64,000 nt of DNA from Streptomyces sp. GESEQ-35 (GCF_017948485.1 NZ_JAFFSX010000009.1:283275-347274); one strand, 5' to 3'. Shown: positions 42,849 through 51,404, counted from the stretch's first letter. Notes: generated by a model from the letters alone, not told the origin. Program-made: numbers and translations.

Positions 42849-43418
42849 ATGGATGCCGCAGCACAGGACAGCTTTCGGGAGTTCGTGGCGAACCGCTCGT
42901 CCGCGTTGCTGAAGACCGCGGTCCTGCTCAGCGGCGGCGACCGGCATGCCGGCGAGGACCTGCTCCAGAACGCGCTGATCAAGGCGGCGGGCCGCTGGCA
43001 CCGTATCGACGAGCCGGAGGCGTACGTACGGCAGATCCTGTACCGCCAGCAGGTCAGCCGCTGGCGGCTCAAGTGGCCGAGACGCGAACTGAGCGTCGCC
43101 GAACCGCCGGAGAGCGGCTCGGGCCCGGACACCCTGTCCGCGGCCGAACTGCGCGTCGTGATGCGCGCGGCGCTGTCCCGGCTCACCGCGTGCCAGCGCA
43201 CCGTGCTGGTGCTGCGCTATTTCGAGGACCTGCCGGAGGCCGACGTGGCCCGCCTCGTGGGCTGCTCCGTCGGCACCGTACGGTCCACCACGCACCGCTC
43301 CCTGGCCCGGCTGCGTACCCTCGCGCCCGAACTCGCCGCCCTCGGCGAGGCCGAGGCGGAGGCCGACGCCGAGCAGCCCCCGTCCCGTGACCACTCGCCC
43401 GTGGAGGTACGGCCGTGA
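42849..43418 (+). CDS. RNA polymerase sigma factor, SigE-like ECF family
   Basis: A 189-residue ECF sigma factor of the actinobacterial SigE-type group. Region 2 covers about residues 35-75 (HAGEDLLQNALIKAAGRWHRIDEPEAYVRQILYRQ) and region 4 about 110-160 (LTACQRTVLVLRYFEDLPEADVARLVGCSVGTVRSTTHRSLARL). ATG 42849 follows GAGAAGGTGACG. Its stop overlaps the next gene by 4 bases (GTGA), a typical sigma/regulator coupling. Confidence 0.93.
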   Translation: MDAAAQDSFREFVANRSSALLKTAVLLSGGDRHAGEDLLQNALIKAAGRWHRIDEPEAYVRQILYRQQVSRWRLKWPRRELSVAEPPESGSGPDTLSAAELRVVMRAALSRLTACQRTVLVLRYFEDLPEADVARLVGCSVGTVRSTTHRSLARLRTLAPELAALGEAEAEADAEQPPSRDHSPVEVRP

Positions 43419-44638
43419 ACGTCGACGAACTCGTACGCGACTCCCTGCGCGAGCTGGCCGCCGAACAGCCCTCCGCCGGACCGGGCTTCGCCGACCGCGT
43501 GCTCACGGCCCGTCGGCGCCGCCGCACCCGCAGGCTCGCCTCTGTCGCCGCGGCCACCGCCGCCGTGGTCGCCGTCGCGGTGGCGGTGCCGCTGCTGGAC
43601 TCCGGCAAGGAGGACGTGCGTCCGGCGGGCGTGCTGGACGGGGACGCGACCGTCGCTCACCCCGACCAGTCGCCGCCACGGGAGCTGATCGCGGCGGGGA
43701 ACGTAGCGCTGGCCGCGTACTACACGGGGAAGATCGAGGAGCAGACGGAGCAGCGCGGTGCCGCGGTCCGCACCTACTGGCTCCTGGACCCGGAGACGGG
43801 ACGGTACGAGAAGGACACCCGGTGGTCCTACGTCGCCGTCGCACCCGGGGCGAGGACCGCCGCCGTCCTGGAGCGGCAGCTGCCCGCTCACCGGATCGGC
43901 CTGCTCGACCTCGCGACGGGGGAGGTCGAGCGGTGGATCCCGGTCGAGCGCGGAGTCGGCGGTCTGGCGTTCTCGCGCGACGGGAGGAAGCTCGTGGCGA
44001 CGACGTACGGGGAGAACCCGGATCTGCGCGTCAAGTTCACGACTTCGTCAGGTACGGCCCAGTGGATGGCGGACCACTCCGGCCGGTCCAGCCGCAGCGG
44101 CTTCCACATCCTCGACGTGGCCTCCGGAAGCGGCTCCTGGGCCGGCGTCCCGTCCGGCCGAGATATCAACGACCGCCAGGACTTCGCCTTCACCGGCACG
44201 GGTGAGCTGGTGTACTCGCAGGTCATCGGCAGCAAGAGCGGGATGCAGCGGTTCTATGACCTCACCGGCCGCGAGGTCGCCGCCCCCGCCGACGAACGGC
44301 ATCTGCGGTCCGACGTCGGCGCCCGGCTGTCCCCGGACGGCAGCCTCGCCGCCCTCGGGCTGACGAGGGAGGTCGCCCCCGGCAAGTCGTACTCCTCGAT
44401 CCGTGATCCCCGCACCGGCAAGGAGATCGCCAAGGTGCGCGGCGCGGAGCTCCTGGCCTGGGCCGACGAACGGCGGCTCATCGCCTGGGAGCGGACCACC
44501 GGCTTGGACGAGCTGTACCTGCCGCGCCTCGTGCTGGTCACGATCGGCAGCGACAAGGTCGTACCGCTGAGCGGCGTCCGCGAGCAGAACCGGGATCTGA
44601 ACCGCTCGGAGTGGGAGCCCGTCTTCGCCCGGCGCTGA
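43415..44638 (+). CDS. Membrane protein with beta-propeller-like extracytoplasmic domain, likely sigma-associated
   Basis: A 407-residue protein: ~35 cytoplasmic residues (NVDELVRDSLRELAAEQPSAGPGFADRVLTARRRRR), one membrane helix (about 41-59), then ~345 extracytoplasmic residues with repeated beta-blade-like units (LLDLATGEVERWIPVE, GGLAFSRDGRKLVAT, FAFTGTGELVYSQV, ARLSPDGSLAALG). It is coupled to the SigE-like sigma gene, so it may act as its anti-sigma or sensor; the short N-terminus lacks a zinc-type anti-sigma motif. Its stop abuts the dapA stop on the other strand (TGATCA). Confidence 0.75.
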   Translation: MNVDELVRDSLRELAAEQPSAGPGFADRVLTARRRRRTRRLASVAAATAAVVAVAVAVPLLDSGKEDVRPAGVLDGDATVAHPDQSPPRELIAAGNVALAAYYTGKIEEQTEQRGAAVRTYWLLDPETGRYEKDTRWSYVAVAPGARTAAVLERQLPAHRIGLLDLATGEVERWIPVERGVGGLAFSRDGRKLVATTYGENPDLRVKFTTSSGTAQWMADHSGRSSRSGFHILDVASGSGSWAGVPSGRDINDRQDFAFTGTGELVYSQVIGSKSGMQRFYDLTGREVAAPADERHLRSDVGARLSPDGSLAALGLTREVAPGKSYSSIRDPRTGKEIAKVRGAELLAWADERRLIAWERTTGLDELYLPRLVLVTIGSDKVVPLSGVREQNRDLNRSEWEPVFARR

Positions 44639-45529
44639 TCAGCCGGCCGTGAACTCCTCGTACGCCGCCAGCAACCCGTCGACCGCCTCCCGGCCGGCGG
44701 GTCGCAGCGGTGCGCGGACCGGGCCCGCGGGCAGGCCCAGTTCGCCCAGGAGCGCCTTCGCGGTGACCGAGCCGGGCAGTCCGGCCGACATCATCAACTC
44801 GATGAGTCCGGTGGCCCGTTGCTGACGGCGGGCCGCCTCCGTCGTGTCCCCGGCGTCGAACGCGTCCAGGACGGAACGGAGTTGGCGCGGCACGACGTTC
44901 GCGACCGTACTGATGTAGCCCGCCGCGCCCACCGCGTACAGGGCGAGGTTGTGCTCGTCGCAGCCCGCGTAGTACGCCAGGTCCGTGCGGGAGAGGACCT
45001 TTTGGGCGCCCAGGAAGTCGTACGAGCAGTCCTTGACGGCGACGACACGGGGGTGCTCGGCGAGCCGGATCACGGTGTCCGGCTCGATGCGAGTGCCGGT
45101 GCGGCCGGGGATGTCGTACAGCACGACCGGCAGTCCGGAGGCGTCCGCCACCTCGCGGAAGTGCGCCTCCACGGCGTCCTGCGGGGGCTTGCTGTAGTAC
45201 GGAGCCACCACCAACAGGCCGTCCGCGCCCGCCTTTTCGGCCTCCAGCGCGAGTTCGACGGTGTGCCGGGTGTCGAAGGTGCCGACGCCCGCCACGATCG
45301 ACGCCCGGTCGCCCACCGCCTCCCGGACCGCGGCGACGAGCGCCGACTTCTCGGCGTCCGTGGTGGTCGGCGACTCGCCCGTCGTACCCGAGAGCACCAG
45401 TCCGTCGCAGCCCTCGGACACCAGCCGCCCGGCGAGCCGCTGCGCGCCGTCGAGGTCGAGCGCGCCCTCCTCGGTGAAGGGCGTGATCATGGCGCAGAGG
45501 GCGCGGCCGAAGGGGGAGTCCGTCGTCAT
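44639..45529 (-). CDS. dapA: 4-Hydroxy-tetrahydrodipicolinate synthase (DapA family)
   Basis: A 296-residue TIM-barrel lyase. Residues seen: GTTGESPTTT (48-57), the tyrosine of VVLYDIPGRTG (Tyr138) and the Schiff-base Lys166 in AVKDCSYD. It condenses pyruvate with aspartate semialdehyde in lysine/diaminopimelate synthesis. DapA-type folds also include other pyruvate lyases, but the full motif set and the pathway neighbour dapD support this call. ATG 45529 is chosen over an upstream in-frame codon at 45565. Confidence 0.93.
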   Translation of the reverse strand: MTTDSPFGRALCAMITPFTEEGALDLDGAQRLAGRLVSEGCDGLVLSGTTGESPTTTDAEKSALVAAVREAVGDRASIVAGVGTFDTRHTVELALEAEKAGADGLLVVAPYYSKPPQDAVEAHFREVADASGLPVVLYDIPGRTGTRIEPDTVIRLAEHPRVVAVKDCSYDFLGAQKVLSRTDLAYYAGCDEHNLALYAVGAAGYISTVANVVPRQLRSVLDAFDAGDTTEAARRQQRATGLIELMMSAGLPGSVTAKALLGELGLPAGPVRAPLRPAGREAVDGLLAAYEEFTAG

Positions 45530-45716
45530 GGTAGTAGTGTCGGCACGGTGACCGCGTAGATCCACTTAATTCTGCTACGAGGTATTGGTAAGCGACGCTG
45601 TGATATCGGCCGGGGAGCGTGCGCGTCGAAGTCCCAAGGCCCTATGTCCAACGCGGCCCCTCATGGGTCACCATGGCCCAGACGGTCAACCGACGTGCAG
45701 GGTCCTGGGAGGCGTC

Positions 45717-45851
45717 ATGAAGCTCGGCAAAGCACTCGCCACCGGCGTCGCGGAGGAGCAGCCGCGCAGCCACGACGAAGAACTCGAACTCCCCGAGGAG
45801 ATCAGGGAAGTCGAGGCGTCCGCGCCCGAAGAGGTACCGGCCGCCCGATGA
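45717..45851 (+). CDS. Small acidic protein of unknown function
   Basis: A 44-residue protein beginning MKLGKALATGVAEEQ and continuing as a run of Glu/Asp (11 Glu, 1 Asp) with Pro and Ala to the C-terminus. ATG 45717 follows GGGAGG with good spacing, which argues it is truly translated. It overlaps the next gene by 4 bases (ATGA), so the two probably work together. No family recognised. Confidence 0.65.
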   Translation: MKLGKALATGVAEEQPRSHDEELELPEEIREVEASAPEEVPAAR

Positions 45852-46510
45852 GGCTGCGGCTTCCGGAGGAACGCCCGACGGAGCCGCCGACCGGATACAA
45901 GATCGCCCACCCGGTGCTGTCCCAGGACGGCACCCGGGCCGGCTTCACCGGTGTGTCGCTGGGTGGTGCGCTGCCGTACGGGGTCCTCGACGAGGCTCGG
46001 TGCGTCTACGGACTGCGGCACCGTGCGCCGCACCGCCGCTGCGACTGCGGCTTCCACTGCGTGCACGACCGTACGGCGGCCGAGGCGCTGCTCACCACCG
46101 CCGAGAACCGCGCGGCCGTGCTGCTGGAGGTCTCCGTCCTGGGCGCCTACATCCGGTTCGAGCGCGGCTTCCGGTATGCGCGGCAGCGGGTGCGCATCGC
46201 GACGGTCGGACCCTGTGCGTGCGGTGCCGTCGCGGCGGCCCTCGCCGACGCCGGCTGGGGCAGGCCGGGCTGGCGCGCCCTCGCCCCCTCCTGCGCGGGC
46301 TGTGTGCGCGCCCGCCAGTCCGTGTCGCTCGCCGGGTTCGCGCGACTGGCCGGGGAGCGGCTGCGCGTGATCGCGGGGAGCGGCGCTACGACGATGTCGG
46401 CGGCCGGCCTCGATGTGCCCGAACTCGTCGCGGAGGCCGCCCTGTTGCAGGCCCGCCTCGACTGGTTCCAGACCCAGCTGGCCCGCCTCGGCGAGCGCGG
46501 GAAGGGGTAG
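45848..46510 (+). CDS. Cys-rich conserved protein of unknown function
   Basis: A 220-residue soluble protein not assigned to a known function. It carries eight cysteines in clustered pairs: C52, C65, C67 and C71 (RRCDCGFHCVHD), C123 and C125 (PCACGA), C149 and C152 (CAGCVR), with nearby histidines, consistent with two bound zinc or other metal ions. The core is YGLRHRAPHRRC; the last ~50 residues are a helix (VPELVAEAALLQARLDWFQTQLARLGERG) that may be a coiled coil. Translation is coupled to the acidic small gene upstream. Confidence 0.75.
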   Translation: MRLRLPEERPTEPPTGYKIAHPVLSQDGTRAGFTGVSLGGALPYGVLDEARCVYGLRHRAPHRRCDCGFHCVHDRTAAEALLTTAENRAAVLLEVSVLGAYIRFERGFRYARQRVRIATVGPCACGAVAAALADAGWGRPGWRALAPSCAGCVRARQSVSLAGFARLAGERLRVIAGSGATTMSAAGLDVPELVAEAALLQARLDWFQTQLARLGERGKG

Positions 46511-46574
46511 CGGGGGGCCGGCGCGGGTACCCGGGCGTTCCGAACAGGGCTATCACCCGGGAAGGGGCACACCG

Positions 46575-46934
46575 ATGACGGACAGGACAGCACCGGAGCG
46601 GACGGGCGGCGGGGCCAAGGGGCCCGATGAGCTGCGGCAGCAGCTCGAACACACCGCGAGCCGACTCGGTCGTACCGTCGAGGAGTTGGCCGACAGGGCC
46701 GACCTGAAGACCCGCGCCGCCGACCTCAAGGACAAGGCCGGCGCGATGACCGTGCAGTTGCGCAGCACCGCCACCCAGGCCGGTCACACCGTGGAGCACA
46801 ACGTCCCGCGCCCCGTCGCGAACGTCGTCCAGGCCGGCCTGCGGCACCCCCGGCCGGTGGTCATCGCCGGCGCCGCGGCCGGTGCGGTCGTCGCGGCGGG
46901 GCTGCTGCGGCGGCGGCACAACGGCCACCACTGA
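46575..46934 (+). CDS. DUF3618 membrane-associated protein
   Basis: A 119-residue protein of the actinobacterial DUF3618 family: ELRQQLEHTASRLGRTVEELADRADLKTRAADLKDKAGA forms an amphipathic helix, and a single hydrophobic helix (about residues 95-111, VVIAGAAAGAVVAAGLL) near the C-terminus ends in RRRHNGHH. Such proteins often accompany membrane-stress or phage-shock genes. The frame is open further upstream, but ATG 46575 has GAAGGGG before it and matches the family start. Confidence 0.88.
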   Translation: MTDRTAPERTGGGAKGPDELRQQLEHTASRLGRTVEELADRADLKTRAADLKDKAGAMTVQLRSTATQAGHTVEHNVPRPVANVVQAGLRHPRPVVIAGAAAGAVVAAGLLRRRHNGHH

Positions 46935-46940
46935 GCCGCG

Positions 46941-47176
46941 TCAGATCCGGTCGTCCGCCGCGGGCAGCCCCACTCCGCCCAGGACGGTGAGATCCGTGCG
47001 CCGCGGCGGGGACGACAGCAGCGCGAGGACGTCCGCGGGGGACGGAGCGTCGGCGGAGAGGCGAGTGCCGCCTGTGCACTCGCGTCGTCCCGCCAGACCT
47101 CGGTGACATGCACCGTGTCCTCCTCGCCTCTGCCCGAGTGCGCGGTCATGGTCATCAGTCGGCCGATCATGCTCAT
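46941..47176 (-). pseudogene. Antibiotic biosynthesis monooxygenase (ABM) fragment, deleted and frameshifted
   Basis: Starting at ATG 47176 the frame reads SMIGRLMTMTAHSGRGEE then jumps directly to DTVHVTEVWRDDASAQAALA: about 30 residues that normally lie between these two parts of an ABM-domain protein are missing. Near 47060 the frame shifts; the correct ending ADAPSPADVLALLSSPPRR and LGGVGLP is only readable in another frame and stops at 46941. The normal product would be ~105 residues. The gene is therefore broken by a deletion and a frameshift, or its sequence has errors. Its intact, double-ABM neighbour is divergent. Confidence 0.8.
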
Positions 47177-47301
47177 GGATGCGCCTCGAATGTTCATGGG
47201 GGAAGACGGTGGTGCGGGACGAGAACGGGCTTGACCTGAAGTTTGGTTGAGGTCGGAGAGTGGTCGGCACAGACATCGCCCAGCGATCAGCGGAGGCCGA
47301 C

Positions 47302-48003
47302 ATGACCCGCCGTACCGACGACCACCCCGACCTCACGCGCCCGGAGGTCGCAGCGCCCTTCTTCAGTACCTGGCGGGTGGGGACGCCCGAGCGGCAGCGG
47401 AAGGCCGTAGAGGCGATCGCGGACACCTGGGAACGCCGCCCGTGGCCCGCGTCCGACCTGCTCGGGTACCACGTCTACACCGGGCATGACGGCGCCACCC
47501 TGATGCACTACTCGCAGTGGGCGAGCGAGCAGGCGTACGAGGCCTTCGTGAAGGTTCACCGGCAGGAGCGCGACGACGAGATCGACACCGCCGTGCCGGG
47601 CGTCGAGCGGTTGGACCTCGGCCGGTACCGGCACTACCGCAGTGGCGTTCGTGACGGCGACACGCGCATCCCGGGATGCATCGTGATCGTCGACGTCGAA
47701 TTCGAGGGACCCGACCCCGACCGGCAGCGCGCCTGGGTGGACGCGGTCTTCGAGGCGCTGGAGAGCGAGGCGCACCCGCGCCCCGGCGGCATTTCCGCCC
47801 ACTTCCACCTGAGCACCGATGGCACCCGGGTCCTCAACTACGCCGAGTGGGAGAGCGCCCAGGCACACATCGACGCTCTGGCCGCGCCGGGCGGCGGGAT
47901 CGGCTCGGCGACGGCTCAGTGGGCGCGCGTCCAGAGCTGGCCGGGGCTGAAGGGGAGCACGGTCGGCCGCTACGACCACGCCCTCGGCCTCGTCCCCGAC
48001 TGA
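47302..48003 (+). CDS. Protein with two ABM (dimeric alpha/beta barrel) domains
   Basis: A 233-residue protein made of two repeated ABM-like domains (about 18-110 and 118-230). Each has the ferredoxin-like barrel pattern ending in a W-E-S-like strand (MHYSQWASEQAYEAFVK and LNYAEWESAQAHIDAL). Members act as quinone-forming monooxygenases without cofactors or as heme-degrading enzymes; the substrate here is unknown. ATG 47302 follows GGAGG. A broken relative lies divergently at 46941-47176. Confidence 0.82.
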   Translation: MTRRTDDHPDLTRPEVAAPFFSTWRVGTPERQRKAVEAIADTWERRPWPASDLLGYHVYTGHDGATLMHYSQWASEQAYEAFVKVHRQERDDEIDTAVPGVERLDLGRYRHYRSGVRDGDTRIPGCIVIVDVEFEGPDPDRQRAWVDAVFEALESEAHPRPGGISAHFHLSTDGTRVLNYAEWESAQAHIDALAAPGGGIGSATAQWARVQSWPGLKGSTVGRYDHALGLVPD

Positions 48004-48041
48004 CCCTTCAGCGGCCCTCACCGAACACTCCACCCTCCTGG

Positions 48042-48055
48042 ACAAAAAAAGTTGT
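48042..48055. promoter_or_regulatory. AT-rich inverted repeat upstream of the ArsR gene
   Basis: ACAA (48042-48045) and TTGT (48052-48055) flank an A-tract of 7 bases, extended by G and C on the outside. Such an A-run is rare in this DNA and lies 19 bases before the ATG at 48074, a plausible self-binding site for the ArsR-type regulator. Confidence 0.4.
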
Positions 48056-48073
48056 CGGTGGGACAGTGGATCC

Positions 48074-48670
48074 ATGTTGGACGTGACCGTGATCGAGGAC
48101 CCCGAGGCCGCAGCCGTCTCCCTGGACCCCATCAGGGCCCGGCTGCTCGCCGAGCTGGCGGCCGGACCCGCGTCGGCCGCCATGCTGGCCGGCAAGGTCG
48201 GACTGCCCCGGCAGAAGGTGAACTACCACCTCAAGGCGCTGGAGCGGCACGGCCTGGTCGAGCTGGCCGGAGAGCGCCGCAAGGGCAACGTCACGGAGCG
48301 GCTGATGCGCGCGACGGCGGCGTCGTACGTCATCTCGCCGCTCGCGCTCGCCTCCGTGCAGCCCGACCCGGACCGCTTCCGGGACCAGCTGTCCGCGCGC
48401 TGGCTGCTGGCGCTCGGCGCCCGGCTCGTCCGGGACGTCGGGCAGCTGATCACCGGCGCGGCGAAGGCCCGTAAAGGGCTTGCCACTTACGCGCTCGACG
48501 GCGAGGTGCGTTTCGCCTCCGCCGCCGAACGGTCCGCGTTCATCCAGGAGTTGACGGCCGGCGTCAGTGCGCTCATTCGCAAGTACGACGCGCCCGATGC
48601 CGAAGGCGGACGGGATCACCGGATCGTCGTCGCCGTCCATCCCACCGTCAAGAAGACCGAGTTGGAATAG
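48074..48670 (+). CDS. ArsR-type winged-helix regulator
   Basis: A 198-residue protein with an N-terminal winged helix (DPIRARLLAELAAGPASAAMLAGKVGLPRQKVNYHLKALERHGLVEL, about residues 17-62) followed by a helical C-terminal domain. No metal-binding cysteines are present, so it is not a metal sensor. It lies 13 bases before an SRPBCC-domain gene and is probably its regulator; this ArsR/SRPBCC (AHSA1-type) pairing recurs widely in actinobacteria. Confidence 0.9.
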   Translation: MLDVTVIEDPEAAAVSLDPIRARLLAELAAGPASAAMLAGKVGLPRQKVNYHLKALERHGLVELAGERRKGNVTERLMRATAASYVISPLALASVQPDPDRFRDQLSARWLLALGARLVRDVGQLITGAAKARKGLATYALDGEVRFASAAERSAFIQELTAGVSALIRKYDAPDAEGGRDHRIVVAVHPTVKKTELE

Positions 48671-48683
48671 CCAGGAGCCCACC

Positions 48684-49433
48684 ATGGCCGAGAAGATGTC
48701 CAAGGAATTCGAGATCGCCCGCGAGTTTGAGGTCGACGCCACTCCGGAGGAGGTGTGGGCGGCGATCACCACCGGAACCGGCGGGTATCTGTGGCCGATG
48801 GACCCGCCCGAGCCCCGGGTCGGCGGCAAGGGCCCGTTCGGGTCCAAGATCACCGCCTGGGACCCGCCGCACCGGTACACCAACCGCGTCGAGGACGTCG
48901 ACGGCATCTCCGAACAGACCCTCAACCAGCTCGAATACACCATCGAGCCGCGTGACGAGGGGCGGCGGGCCTGGGTGCGGTACGTGCACAGTGGCATCTT
49001 CGTCGACGACTGGGACAACCAGTACGACGGCGCCGCCAAGCACACCGACTTCTACCTGCACACCCTGCGCGAGTACCTCACCCACTTCGCACCCCGGCCG
49101 GCCGCCTTCGCGACCTTCGACGGACCTGAGGCGTCGAAGGCCGCGGACGCCCTGGAAGCCGTCGGGCGGGCGCTCGGCGTCGGGGCGGACGTGGCCGCCG
49201 GGACGCAGGTCAGGGTCAGCGGACCGGACGAGTTCGACGCCGTGGTCGACTTCCGCAATCCGTACTTCATCGGGCTGCGTACCGACCGGGGCCTCACCCG
49301 TGTCTTCGGGCGCAACCACTGGGGCTACCCGGTCGGCATCTCGCTGCACGACTTCACGCCCGGCGCCGATATCAAGGAGTGCGAGACCGAATGGCAGGGC
49401 TGGCTGAACGGTGTGTTCAGCCAGCCCAGTTGA
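48684..49433 (+). CDS. SRPBCC (AHSA1-like) domain protein
   Basis: A 249-residue soluble protein. The first ~145 residues form an AHSA1/START-like hydrophobic-pocket domain (REFEVDATPEEVWAAITTGTGGYLWPMDPPEPRVGGKGPFG); the rest (VSGPDEFDAVVDFRNPYFIGLRTDRGL) is a second, less typical domain. Family members bind lipids, polyketides or Hsp90. It is coupled to an ArsR-type regulator upstream. Start ATG 48684 follows CAGGAG. Confidence 0.82.
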   Translation: MAEKMSKEFEIAREFEVDATPEEVWAAITTGTGGYLWPMDPPEPRVGGKGPFGSKITAWDPPHRYTNRVEDVDGISEQTLNQLEYTIEPRDEGRRAWVRYVHSGIFVDDWDNQYDGAAKHTDFYLHTLREYLTHFAPRPAAFATFDGPEASKAADALEAVGRALGVGADVAAGTQVRVSGPDEFDAVVDFRNPYFIGLRTDRGLTRVFGRNHWGYPVGISLHDFTPGADIKECETEWQGWLNGVFSQPS

Positions 49434-49443
49434 CCGATGAAGG

Positions 49444-51270
49444 CTACGGCCTGAACCGCAGCACCTGCGGGTCGTGGTCGCTGATCTGGTCGTTGAACTC
49501 CGCGTTGATGTGCACGCTGTCGTACGTGAAGTCGCAGCTGTTGCGGATCGACGGGGAGACCAGGATCTGGTCGAGGACCTGGCTGTTGCCCTGGTAGTCG
49601 TAGGTGTAACGCTCGCTCTTCGGCAGCGACTTGATCGCCGACCACAGCGCGCCGTCGCTCTCCAGGATCTTGGTGGTGTCGGAGAACTCGAAGTCGTTGA
49701 TGTCGCCGAGCGTGATGACGTCCGCGTTCTTCTGCTTGGCCAGGATCTCCTTGACGAAGGCGTTCACCGCCGTCGCCTGGGCGTGGCGCTGGGTCTCCGA
49801 GCTGCGGGCCGGGGGCTGGTACTGCGCGGTCAGACCCTGGTCGCCACCCTTGGAGTTGAAGTGGTTGGCGATCAGGAAGACCGTCTTGCCACGGAACACG
49901 AACTCGCCGGCCAGCGGCTTGCGGCTGTTCGCCCAGGCCGTGTTCGCCGGGTCGACACGGCCGGGGGAGGCGGTCAGCTGGGCCTTGCCGTTGACCTTGG
50001 TGACGCCGACGGCGGTGGTGGCGTCGCCGCCCGCACGGTCGGTGAAGGAGACCCGCTCCGGATTGAACAGGAACACCTGACGGATGTTGCCGCCCGGCTC
50101 GCCGCCGTCCGTGTTGTTGGCCGGGTCGATGGAGCGCCAGTCGTACGTCGGCCCGCCCGCGGCGGTGATCGCGTCGATCAGCTTCTGCACCGTCTGGTCG
50201 GCGGCGACCGTGCCGTCGTTGGTCGCGCCGTTGTTGTCCTGGATCTCCTCCAGGGACAGGATGTCGGGCGACTGGAGGTTGTCCACGATCGCGGCCGCGT
50301 GCTCCTCGAAGGAGGAGTCCGACGGGTCGAGGTTCTCGACGTTGTACGTCGCCACCGCGAGCTCGCTCCGGGACTGCTTGCGGGTCGTCTCCCGCTCCAG
50401 GCCGCCGCTCTTCAGCGTGCCGATCTCGCTCGCGACGAGCGTGTAACCGCCGAACTGGTTGTAGTCCAGCGGTCCCGCGGTGGTGCCGGTGAGGGTGTCA
50501 CCCACGTTCGCGACCGGGAAGTCGGCGACCGCGCCGAGCGACTGGATCTGGAGGCGGCCGGTGTTCTGCGAGGTGTACGAGCCGTAGACCGTGCCGCCGT
50601 GTCGATTGGCGTTCTCGCGCGGCTTCACCGTCACCCACAGCTCGGTGTACGGGTCGGTGGCGCCGACCACGCGGGTGTCGGAGACCTGGACGTTCATGCC
50701 CTCCAGGGACTCGTAGTAGTCAAGGGCGTACGTCGCCGGCTGAAGCGTCAGGCCGTTGACCGAACCGTTCGCGGCGGTGTCGCCGGCCGGGGCGTAGGCG
50801 GCGGGCACCGATTTTGCGCCGATCCCGGCCGCGGCCGGGACCGCGTTGCCGCTGGAGACCACGGTCACCGTCGGCTTCGTGATCTCGGTGAGCGACTGGT
50901 TGCCGGACGACGTGCCGCCGGGGACGTACTCCGAGACCGTGCCCGACACCGTGACCGAGTCGCCGACGGCGACCTTCGGGGCGGAGCTGGTGAAGACGAA
51001 GACGCCCTCACTGGTGGCCGGGTTGTCGTCCGGGCTCGGATCCTGGATCCAGAAACCTCTGGACGAGCCGTAGGCGCGCACGCCGGTGACGATTCCGGCC
51101 ACGTCCGTGACCGTCTTTCCGGCGTACGGGGATATCCGGGTGCTGCCCTGGATGTCATGGACGCGCACCGAGTCCGCGTGTGCGGGCGAGGTGAGGACGA
51201 TCGTGGACGCCGCGGAACAGACGGCGGCGACAGTGAGCGCGGCGAGACGCGCGGAACTCTTGCTCGGCAA
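49444..51270 (-). CDS. Secreted nuclease/phosphatase (EEP family, ExeM-like)
   Basis: A 608-residue secreted protein: Sec signal (TTG start, PSKSSARLAALTVAAVCSAASTIVLTSPAHA|DSVR), an N-terminal OB-fold region (about 35-220, ISPYAGKTVTDVAGIVTGVRAYGSSRGFWIQDP), then the endonuclease/exonuclease/phosphatase domain from about residue 300 (ATYNVENLDPSD, FLIANHFNSKGGDQG, ITLGDINDFEFSD and ISDHDPQVLRF, giving the Asn, His and Asp catalytic set). TTG 51270 is fixed by GGAGGGATCCC upstream; the open frame to 51405 has no such site. Likely degrades nucleic acid outside the cell to gain phosphate and nitrogen. Confidence 0.9.
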   Translation of the reverse strand: MPSKSSARLAALTVAAVCSAASTIVLTSPAHADSVRVHDIQGSTRISPYAGKTVTDVAGIVTGVRAYGSSRGFWIQDPSPDDNPATSEGVFVFTSSAPKVAVGDSVTVSGTVSEYVPGGTSSGNQSLTEITKPTVTVVSSGNAVPAAAGIGAKSVPAAYAPAGDTAANGSVNGLTLQPATYALDYYESLEGMNVQVSDTRVVGATDPYTELWVTVKPRENANRHGGTVYGSYTSQNTGRLQIQSLGAVADFPVANVGDTLTGTTAGPLDYNQFGGYTLVASEIGTLKSGGLERETTRKQSRSELAVATYNVENLDPSDSSFEEHAAAIVDNLQSPDILSLEEIQDNNGATNDGTVAADQTVQKLIDAITAAGGPTYDWRSIDPANNTDGGEPGGNIRQVFLFNPERVSFTDRAGGDATTAVGVTKVNGKAQLTASPGRVDPANTAWANSRKPLAGEFVFRGKTVFLIANHFNSKGGDQGLTAQYQPPARSSETQRHAQATAVNAFVKEILAKQKNADVITLGDINDFEFSDTTKILESDGALWSAIKSLPKSERYTYDYQGNSQVLDQILVSPSIRNSCDFTYDSVHINAEFNDQISDHDPQVLRFRP

Positions 51271-51321
51271 GGGATCCCTCCGGGGACGTACGTGGGCGCC
51301 GGGACGAGGGTGGAGCGAGGG

Positions 51322-51404
51322 TGACGCTTGAGGCGCGATTGACGCGCGGATGACGCGCGTAGAAAAGAGTGAACAGTTGTCCCCCTCTGTTTCTACGCGC
51401 GTCA
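51322..51404. promoter_or_regulatory. Repeat-rich promoter region of the secreted nuclease gene
   Basis: A perfect 14-bp inverted repeat, TGACGCGCGTAGAA (51351-51364) and TTCTACGCGCGTCA (51391-51404), has a 26-base spacer holding one PHO-unit-like GTTCACT on the minus strand. TGACGC also recurs directly at 51322, 51340 and 51351. Regulatory proteins are unknown. Confidence 0.6.
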
